From: Colimorpha sp045576855
GTDB taxonomy: Bacteria > Bacteroidota > Bacteroidia > Bacteroidales > P3
Direction of reading: 5' to 3'
NCBI GenBank assembly: GCA_045576855.1
Contig: JAZNHG010000005.1
Coordinates: forward strand, 1-9,854
Length of the DNA: 9,854 nt
The translations under genes and the position numbers were made by a program. Shown here piece after piece: positions 1 through 8,000 of the stretch (the first letter of the stretch is position 1; the number at the start of each line of letters is the position of its first letter). A model generated the notes under the pieces. It did not search any database and had not been told where the DNA came from. It saw nothing but the letters and a program-made list of their open reading frames with translations.

Positions 1-153
1 CCTGCTCGCTGCGCTCGCGAAATCTGGTAAATCTTATAAATTATTCCGCCTGCGGCGGGCGGGGGTTCTATGGATTAATGGATTACAGGCCGCTGGGACT
101 GGGAGTGTCGCCTGCTCGCTGCGCTCGCGAGATCTTGTGGAGCTTGTGGATTG
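1..153. repeat. Diverged direct repeat, copies at 1-43 and 111-153
   Basis: The first 20 bases (CCTGCTCGCTGCGCTCGCGA) are identical in the two copies, which start 110 bp apart. Similarity continues to about base 43, at 34 of 43 positions by hand alignment. Seven of the nine differences are A in the first copy against G in the second. The segment has no plausible reading frame. It looks like an intergenic dispersed repeat, but whether it occurs elsewhere in the genome cannot be seen here. Confidence 0.6.
46..58. repeat. Short GC hairpin between the two repeat copies
   Basis: CCGCC at 46-50 and GGCGG at 54-58 form a perfect 5-bp inverted repeat around TGC. It is followed by a G-rich run to 65 and has no T-tract, so it is not a standard terminator on the + strand. 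It may belong to the intergenic repeat structure at 1-153. Confidence 0.4.
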
Positions 154-155
154 TC

Positions 156-181
156 GGGGCTGGGATGGCGGGAGGGTAGGG
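156..181 (+). other. G-rich tract with G-quadruplex motif
   Basis: Five runs of at least three G occur within 26 bases (156-159, 162-164, 170-172, 174-176, 179-181), separated by loops of 2, 5, 1 and 2 bases. This satisfies the usual G3+N1-7 pattern on the + strand. It lies about 40 bp upstream of the proposed -33 box of the downstream operon. Folding and function are inference. Confidence 0.45.
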
Positions 182-190
182 TGCTGGTGG

Positions 191-210
191 TGTTAATATT
201 TGTTAATATT
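191..210. repeat. Tandem 10-bp repeat upstream of the operon promoter
   Basis: The unit TGTTAATATT occurs twice with no gap (191-200, 201-210). The period is close to one helical turn, and the repeat ends 11 bp before the proposed -33 box at 222. That placement would suit a regulator binding two adjacent sites on one DNA face. No regulator is identified. Confidence 0.45.
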
Positions 211-221
211 TTGGTCGCAGA

Positions 222-253
222 ATTGCTTTTGTGCGGCATATTTTGTAGTTTTG
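222..253 (+). promoter_or_regulatory. Likely Bacteroidota-type promoter of the T9SS cargo operon
   Basis: TAGTTTTG at 246-253 matches the Bacteroidota -7 consensus TAnnTTTG exactly. ATTG at 222-225 matches the -33 box TTTG at three of four bases, with a 20-bp spacer. Transcription would start near 258-260 and leave a leader of about 43 nt before the ATG at 303. Assignment is by consensus and spacing only. Confidence 0.5.
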
Positions 254-302
254 CTCTTTATTTGGAAAGCAAATAATTATGATATAAACCAATTAAACGA
301 CT

Positions 303-2036
303 ATGAACAAGAGTTTTACAATTTTGTGTGCATTGGTGTGTATGGTGGCAAGTGCGATGGCGCAGGGGAACAATATCAGTGTGACGCCGGCCACGGGTCA
401 GCTGCCCGCCGATTTTGTGCAGAATAATCTGCTGGGCGGCGGTGTGTATGTGTTCAATGCCAAGTATGCCAATATGTCGGGTGCTATTTCGGTGCCCGGT
501 ATCGGCACGTTCCAGAGCAATGGTTTCGGAGGTCTGTCGATGCAGAACGGCATACTGATGACTACCGGCGACATCAGTCTGGCTGTGGGCCCCAACGACC
601 AAGATGGTGCGAGCACCACGGGCAACAGCAACTATTCGGACCCGGAGATGGCGCCTGTGGCGTCGGACGAGGTGAACGGCTGCTCAACGCTTGATTTCGA
701 CTTTGTGAGTCTGAGCAACAGCGTGTCGTTCAATTATTGCTTTGCTTCGGAGGAGTATCCGGAGTATGTATGTTCGCAATACAACGATGTGTTTGCCTTC
801 TTCCTGACGGGTCCCGACCCGGAGACGGGCGAGGAGGTGACGCGCAATATCGCCATCATACCCGGCACCGATGCGCTGGTGGAGAACGGCATAGCGGTGG
901 CCATCAACTCGGTGAATCCCGGAGTGGCCGGCACATATGGCGGCAACGGGTCGGGCTGCTACTACAACTACACGAGTTATTATGTGGACAACAGCACGAC
1001 CGACGGCAGCGTTGTGGAGGGTGTTCAGTACGACGGCTATACCAGCAAGCTGGCCGCCTCGGCCGCCATATTGCCGTGTGTGGTCTATCACATGCATATC
1101 TCGGTGTGCAATGTGGGCGATAACTCGTACGACAGCGGTGTCTTTCTGGAGGGAGGCAGCTTCGCAGCACCGTCGGCGGCCATCGGACTGAGCCGCAGCG
1201 ATGTGCAGGCGCTGCACGGCAGCTGCCCGTACCGCGTGCCGCTGACGCTGGGCCAGACCGACTTCGACGAGGGCTGGGTGCATTTCAGCTTCGGCGGTAC
1301 GGCTGTCGAGGGGCAGGATTTCGAGCTGGTAGACGAGCAGGGCAACCCCTTCGGCGCCGCCGGAATGGCGATAGACCGCAGCGTGCGCAACTTTGTGCTG
1401 CGCGGCCTGCCCGATGCCGACCTGAGCCAGGAGAAGACCATAGAGCTCTATCTGGCCACGTCGCTCTGTACGGCCTTCCCGCAGCTGGTGGCCTACGACA
1501 CGATGCGTTTCACGCTCGACCGCGGAGGCGATGTGCGGCTGAAGGACACGGTCATCCGCTGCTCGCATGCCTGCTTCGAGGTGGGCACCGACCTGGTCTA
1601 CGGCGAGGGCGAGGTCAGCTACCGCTGGGAGCCCACGACCGGGCTGGACGACCCCTACAGTCTGCACACCACGGCCATGATATTCGAGGACTGCGAGTAC
1701 CGGCTGATAGCCACCGGCGGCAGCGGTTGCAACAGCGACACGGCCACGGTGCGCGTGGTCATCACGGGTCAGGACCCTGTGGATATTGCCGATGTGGAGT
1801 CGAACAGTGCGCGTGTATATCCCAATCCGGCCAGCGACGTCATACTGGTGGAGGCGGAGCAGGTGCAGCGTATCGAGGTGTTCAGTGCCGAGGGCCGCCG
1901 GGTGCTCGACCGGCGCTATGCCGACCTCTCGGGTACCATCAGTCTGCCGACCGAGGGACTGTCCGCCGGCACCTACGGCGTGCGCATCAGTACGGCCCGG
2001 GGTGTGCAGGGTGCCAAGATTGTGGTTAATAAATAA
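303..2036 (+). CDS. Choice-of-anchor L domain protein with T9SS type A sorting signal
   Basis: This is a secreted protein of 577 residues. Residues 1-20 form a Sec signal peptide, with likely cleavage after SAMA before Q21. Residues about 24-287 match the choice-of-anchor L family; its hallmark is seen around 142-170 (FNYCFASEEYPEY, then NDVFAFFLTGP). A linking beta region follows. Residues about 411-489 resemble an Ig/PKD-like module, with a YRWEP motif and cysteines 420, 424, 464 and 476. Residues about 504-577 are a T9SS type A C-terminal domain, with VYPNPAS at 505-511, a SAGTYGVRIS strand and the ending KIVVNK. By family knowledge this C-terminus directs export across the outer membrane and is then cleaved or used for anchoring. 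The ATG at 303 is chosen because the signal peptide starts there; no Shine-Dalgarno is visible. The gene ends TAA, with two further in-frame stops. The next gene starts 23 nt on, so the two are probably co-transcribed. Molecular function is unknown; a surface or adhesin-like role is inference. Confidence 0.9.
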   Translation: MNKSFTILCALVCMVASAMAQGNNISVTPATGQLPADFVQNNLLGGGVYVFNAKYANMSGAISVPGIGTFQSNGFGGLSMQNGILMTTGDISLAVGPNDQDGASTTGNSNYSDPEMAPVASDEVNGCSTLDFDFVSLSNSVSFNYCFASEEYPEYVCSQYNDVFAFFLTGPDPETGEEVTRNIAIIPGTDALVENGIAVAINSVNPGVAGTYGGNGSGCYYNYTSYYVDNSTTDGSVVEGVQYDGYTSKLAASAAILPCVVYHMHISVCNVGDNSYDSGVFLEGGSFAAPSAAIGLSRSDVQALHGSCPYRVPLTLGQTDFDEGWVHFSFGGTAVEGQDFELVDEQGNPFGAAGMAIDRSVRNFVLRGLPDADLSQEKTIELYLATSLCTAFPQLVAYDTMRFTLDRGGDVRLKDTVIRCSHACFEVGTDLVYGEGEVSYRWEPTTGLDDPYSLHTTAMIFEDCEYRLIATGGSGCNSDTATVRVVITGQDPVDIADVESNSARVYPNPASDVILVEAEQVQRIEVFSAEGRRVLDRRYADLSGTISLPTEGLSAGTYGVRISTARGVQGAKIVVNK

Positions 2037-2044
2037 TAATGAAG

Positions 2045-2050
2045 AGGAGG
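2045..2050 (+). promoter_or_regulatory. Shine-Dalgarno sequence that decides the start of the giant protein
   Basis: AGGAGG lies 9 nt before the ATG at 2060. An earlier in-frame ATG at 2039 would add seven charged residues (MKRRNDT) before the signal peptide and would place this motif inside the gene. The start at 2060 gives a normal signal peptide (MKKISIIFALL...). A strong purine motif is unusual here: the other three genes show none. Confidence 0.6.
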
Positions 2051-2059
2051 AATGATACT

Positions 2060-5000
2060 ATGAAGAAGATATCCATCATATTCGCACTGCTTGTGGCCGT
2101 GGCGGCTCTGGGCGGACGTGTACAGGCCCAGTGCAACGGCACGGACTGCTATATCGTCATCACGGGTCAGGACGGCTTTGGCGACGGCTGGAACGGCAAT
2201 GCCATTACCTTCCGCCAGAATGGGATGCAGCTGGGCCAGTTCACCATCAACACCGGCACCAGCTATACCGACACGCTGCGCCTCTGCACCGACAATGGCG
2301 CAGTGGAACTCTTGTGGACGACGGGCAATTATGCTTTCGAGACCTCGTTCACCATCACCGACTCGCTGGGAGGAATCCTGTATTCCTGCAGCGACGGTTC
2401 CACGCTGAATGATGGCATTTTCGCCACCGTCACGCCCTGTCCCTCGTGCCCCCAGCCAGGGGCTGTACATGTGGGGAGTGTGACCGCCTCGTCGGCGTTG
2501 GTCAGCTGGACCGAGATGGGGTCGGCTACGCAGTGGTACTACAGCTACGGCACCTCGCCGGTGCCGGGCAACGAGTGGACCTACAGCGGCACCCAGTCGG
2601 TGGCCCTCAGCGGTCTGGAGGCCAACACACTCTACTATTTCTTCGTCTACTCGTATTGCGGCGATGGCGATTCTTCGACTGTCAAGACGCACAGTTTCCG
2701 CACGGATTGCGGCCATCAGTCGCTGCCTTTGGTCGAGGGATTCGAGAGCAACGGGTCGAACATCCCCTTCTGCTGGCAGACGATGGAGCAGACGACAATC
2801 TCGCAATATGGCTATACCGAGACCTTCCCCACGGTGATGACCGGCGGATATGGACACAACTCGTCGGGCGCACTGGCGCTCTATTCCACCACCAGCACCG
2901 CAGCCTCGATAGCCAGCCCCAAGATGCCGGTAAGTGCCAATCAGGTAGATGTGACGCTGTGGGTGATGGGCGAGGATGCAATCCAGGTGGGCTATGTCAC
3001 CAGCAACGCGGCCAACGCCGCTTTCCATCTGGTAGGTACCGCCGGCCCTTCGAGCAGCACGCCGGGTGAATACGGCAGCATATACCAGTGGCAGCAGTTC
3101 CACGTGGCTTTCGACACGGTCACAACCACCGACAGCATCTGGGTGGTGCTGCGTCGTGCTTCTGGCGTCGGGTCGGATTATGTGTATGTCGACGATGTCG
3201 TCATACGAGAGTATGTGGACTGCCCTTTGCCTACGGGGTTGACCGTGGTGGACAGCATCCAGGCGAGTGGCGAAATGGCCCTCAGTTGGGTCGATACCGC
3301 CGGTAGCCAGTGGCAGGTAATCTACGGCCCCAGTGGTTTCGATCCCGAGCAGACGGGTACCGTTGTAGATGCCACCGGCACCAGCGTGACCGTCAGCGGG
3401 CTGGACGATAATGTGCTCTATGACTTCCGTGTGCGTACCGTGTGCGGCACCACGTATGGCTATTGGACCGACCCCGTCAGCGCCAAACCGAATGTGTATA
3501 TCGTGAGCGGCCTGACCGACACCATCACGTCGTGCAGCCTCAATATCGTTGACGACGGTGGACTCGACGGCGACTATACCGTCGGTATCGTGCAGACGAT
3601 AGTGTTGCAACCCTCCGAGCCGGGGCAGACCATCCGTCTGCGGGGTTCGGTCGACCTGGGAGGCGACTCGTATGACCCCAGCAAGATACGTATCTTCTCC
3701 GGCTCCGATACTACGGGTAGCCTGCTGGCTGCCTATCAGAACATGGCGGTGAGCGACATCGACGTCACGTCGGAGGTGGGGGCCATGACCATCTGGTTCT
3801 CTGGTTCGGACTACCCCTATGCACTCGCTCCCGGCTACGAGTTCTATGTCAGCTGCGAGGATATGCCCGACTGCACTACGCCCTATGGCCTCACGGTGAG
3901 CAATATTGCAGGCTCAACGGCCACCGTCAGCTGGCAGTACGACACCTCTTTGGGCGAGGCTGGCGGCTTCTCGCTCATGGTTACCGATGTGGTTGCCGGA
4001 AGCACGGAGACCATTGCCGTCGATGGAGCTGACCGCAGTTATCAGCTTACCGACCTCAGCGAGCGCACCCTCTACAGGGTGGAACTGGTGGTCGACTGTG
4101 CCGGAGCCGATACTGTCGGGACAGTGTTCCTCACCGTCTGCGACCTGGGCGGCACACAGCAGATAGGCACTACCACGGCCACCACCAGTTACCTGCCTGC
4201 CTATGGCGTCTATTACTCCATCGGACAGCAGATATACCTCAACAGTGAGCTGGGAGGTGCCAACGCAATCTATGGTTTCCGCATCTACAAGACCACCAGT
4301 GCGGTGAATGTGCGCCAGTGGGATGTGTATCTGGACACCACATCGCAGACCTCCTTCCTCGCGGCGAGCGACTACCTGCCGCCGACGCCCGACCGGCTCT
4401 ACTATAGTGGTACGCTGAATATGGGGCAGGGGTGGATTGAAATCAATTTCGACAGCGCCTTTGTAGTGCCCGAGGGCAAGAATGTGGTGCTGACCGTCTA
4501 TGACCACAGCAACACCTACGGTACCGGCTACTTCCGTCGCAACAGCACAACCGAGCCTATGTCAATCTACGGCTACAGCTATAGCAGTCTCAACCCCTTG
4601 GTGGCAGACCCACTGGCCTCTGCCGTCACTTACGGTGTGCAAAGCTACCGTAGCAATATCGTCTTCTTGACCCCATGCAGCGAGCTCGTCTGTGCTCCGC
4701 CCGCCAATCTGACGGCTGTGCCCGACACCCATAGTATAGAGCTGAGCTGGGGAATGAGCGACGATGCCAGTTCATACAAGGTGGAGTATCGCGTCAGTGA
4801 CAGCACGGTGTGGCATGAGGCGGCGGCTTCGGTCAGCGGCACCAGCTATACCGTCACAGGTCTGCTCTCCGCCACCGAATATGTGTTGCGCGTCAGCAGC
4901 AACTGTGACGACACGGTGGTTGGTACCACAGTGCGTGCAGTCACCCTTTGCGACCGATATGGCTTGCCGTACAGCACTGGATTCGAGTGGTTCACCGCCC

Positions 5001-8000
5001 CTAGTGCCGAGCCTGAGACCGAGCGCTGCTGGTATCGCGGCAGTGGCGATAATGTCAGCACATCGTATGCAACCTACTATCCCTACTGCCTGAATTCGAG
5101 CTACAGTTCGCATGGCGGCACGTGGAGTATGTACTTTTATGGCTATTCGAATTGTCCACGCCTGGTGCTACCCCGGATGGATGCGCCGGTCAACACGCTG
5201 AATGTCGAGTTCTATGCCATGTATGACTACACCTATGGTGGTACTCCCATCATAGAAGTCGGCGTGTGTACCGATCCGGCGGATGTCTCTACATACACCG
5301 TGGTGAACACATTCACCCTGACCACCGGCGAGGAGGAGTATGGCTTGCTGAGTCTCGACTTCGACAGCTACACTGGTCCCGATGGCCGTATCTTTGTCCG
5401 TGGCGCCAGTAGTAATCAGACAACCTTCTATATTGATGACCTTACGGTCAGCGTCATACCTACGTGCCGCAATCTGTCGGGCGTCGCGTTGGCCAATGTC
5501 ACCCGCAACAGCGCCGAGATACAAATAAGCGACGAATATACTCGCACGGGCTATACTGTTCTGTGGGGCTACACCGACGATGTGACACAGGCTGTCGACA
5601 GCATGACGGTGAGCGGACCCGCGGCCACCCTCACGGGGCTGCAGTCCAGTACCACTTACTATGTGTGGGTGCGGGGCGACTGCGGAGCGACCGACCATAG
5701 CCGCTATATGGCTCTTGCTCCGTTCAGTACACTCTGTCCGCTCGTGCAGGTGACTGACGATATAGTCTATTTCAATGAATTCGACGACAACACCGCCCTA
5801 GAATGCATATGGCAGAAGACACAGGAAGGACACTCCTATTGGGCCCTTCGGAGCAGTGGTGACTATGATAGTCCCGTCAACGCCTACAGCGGTGGACGGA
5901 TGGTTTCGTTCGTTGCCAACAATGAGGCTTCGACACGCCTGGTGCTGCCCAGCTTCGACTTTAGCCAGATGAGTGGTCCCGCTGAGCTTTCTTTCTACCA
6001 GTATATTGACAGCTATAATGATTATTACGGCTCGTATGCAGCCAGCACGCTCTCTGTCTACTACCGGCTTGGTGAGAGTGGCGATTGGACTCTCTTGGCC
6101 CATGTCGACAGTACTCTCACCGGAGCTTGGCACCGTTTCTTCCTCGAGTTGCCTGCGTCTCAAGGTGCTTCGGTATATCAACTGTCCTTTGTCGGTCAAG
6201 CTCATGCCAACCCTGTGGGTGTCAATTTGGAGAATATCAAGGTCGGTCCCATTACCACTTGCCGTCCGCCTATGAATATCAACGTCGGTGACATCACCGA
6301 GCGCACTGCCATTGTGCGCTGGGATGCAGACCCCGGCGCCACCTACAAGGTACAGTACCGCTCCGCCGGCAGCTGGGCGTGGAATGCACGTACCACTGTT
6401 GGCGACTCTGTCGTCATCAGTCCGCTCGATATGTACACTCCCTATGAGGTGCGTGTGGCCCGGGTGTGCTCTCCCTATGAACAGAGCGATTACAGCGCCA
6501 TCGTCCGTTTCACCACAACGCTTTGCGAGGACCATGTGGCCGCCGTCAACTATGGCTCATCCGCCATAGATACCGTCCTCTCCAATGGATTGATTGACTA
6601 CGACGCCTACTATTCTTATACCGAGATACTCATTGACAGTGTGCACCTGGCTGGCCTCTCCACTATCAATGCATTCAGCTTCGTAGCCGATAGCCTTCGT
6701 GGCGGGCAGCAAGGCATTTCCTGCCAAGTCTATATCGGCCCCACCACACAGAACACCATTAGTGCATTCCAGTTTGATAGTAACAGTTATGCCTTGGTCT
6801 ACACGGGTACCCTGGACTTCAGTGCTGTCGGTGAGCAACTCGTCTTGCTCGACACTCCGTATGATTACACCGGAGGAAATCTTGTCCTCGCTGTCTATTC
6901 CAATGACCCAAGCCTGGGCTATGGTGAGACCACCAGCCTCGGGGCCCACCGCGTCGCCACCAACCACCTGATGCGTGGCTACTACACGGGCTACAGTGCT
7001 GGATTTGGACCCTCGCAGGCCAACCTGCTTCCACCTGCCAACAAGTGGGCTTCCAATGTTGTACCCGACATTACGCTCTATGGCTGCAACCCTGTCTGCC
7101 ACGAGCCCGTCGTGCGCCGAGTCACTACCACCTCTAGCACGATAACCGTGGAGTGGTACAATGAGAATACCCCGGTGCAGCTCCAGATTAGGGATGCCGG
7201 CGGCAGCGCCTGGGATGGGGCGGTGAATGTCGCTGCCGGCACCTGTAGCTATACCTTCGCCTCGTTGCCCGCCATGAGTCAATTCGACATCCGTTTGCGC
7301 AATGATTGCAGTGTGGCCGCTATCGGCTGGTCAGACTGGGTCGATATCTTGGTCATTACCGACACCGCCTGTTCTGTGCCCGAGGACTTGCGTGTCACCG
7401 TGCTCAGCGCCGACACCGTCCGTTTCGAATGGAACGATGGCCCTGTCGTGGGCAACCGGTGGGAGCTGCATGTCTGGGGCGACGGCGGTGACTATCACTT
7501 CGACCTCACTTCGCAGCCCGCCACCGTCGCGGGTCTGCCCACGGGCTATAGCTATCACGCCGCCATCCGCGCCTACTGCGGAAGCGACGGCCACGTGGTG
7601 GGCGACTATAGCGATGCCGTGCCCTTCGACCTCGTCTGCACTCCCGTCAGTGATGTACAGGCGACAGCCGTCGACGGCGGTGTGCGTCTCAGCTGGACAC
7701 CCGGCGAGTTCAATACCGGATGGCTGGTCAGCTATGGATACGCCGACTTCGAACTCAACCAGCAGTTGGGTTACCTCCAAGTGGAGGAACCCGTTGCCAC
7801 TATCGCCAATCTGACCCCGGGCTATCGCTACGGCTTCCGTGTCCGCTCGCTCTGCAGTGTCGGTTGGAACAGTGCCTGGACCGACGAGGTGGAGGTTAAC
7901 CTGCTCGGTGTCGATGGTCCCGAGTCGCAGGGGTGCCAGTTTGGTCTTGCGCCCAATCCTGCCACATCGCACGTCAGCATTGCTATCGGCGAAGCCGATA

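Noticed and set aside
1..153. Template/variable repeat pair of a diversity-generating retroelement, suggested by A-specific differences
   Set aside because: No reverse transcriptase or accessory gene is in the window, neither copy lies in a coding region, and the changes are nearly all A to G, not A to any base.
257..264. TTTATTTG as the -7 box of the first operon
   Set aside because: It lacks the A at the second position and its nearest upstream TTTG gives a 25-bp spacer; TAGTTTTG at 246-253 fits better.
200..427. 75-codon open frame starting before the first gene
   Set aside because: It overlaps the promoter and the signal-peptide start of the choice-of-anchor L gene in another frame, and its product has no protein-like features after the first residues.
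684..3610. Long open frames on the minus strand (684-1667, 327 codons; 1973-3610, 545 codons)
   Set aside because: They lie fully antisense to two well-supported T9SS proteins, have His/Ala/Gly/Arg-rich low-information translations and no recognisable domain. GC-rich codon bias in the real genes explains the lack of stops.
2447..7909. Possible DNA-level tandem repeat or CRISPR-like array within the giant gene
   Set aside because: The periodicity is at protein-domain level (FN3 modules of about 90 residues) with strongly diverged nucleotide sequence and no identical short repeats at regular spacing.
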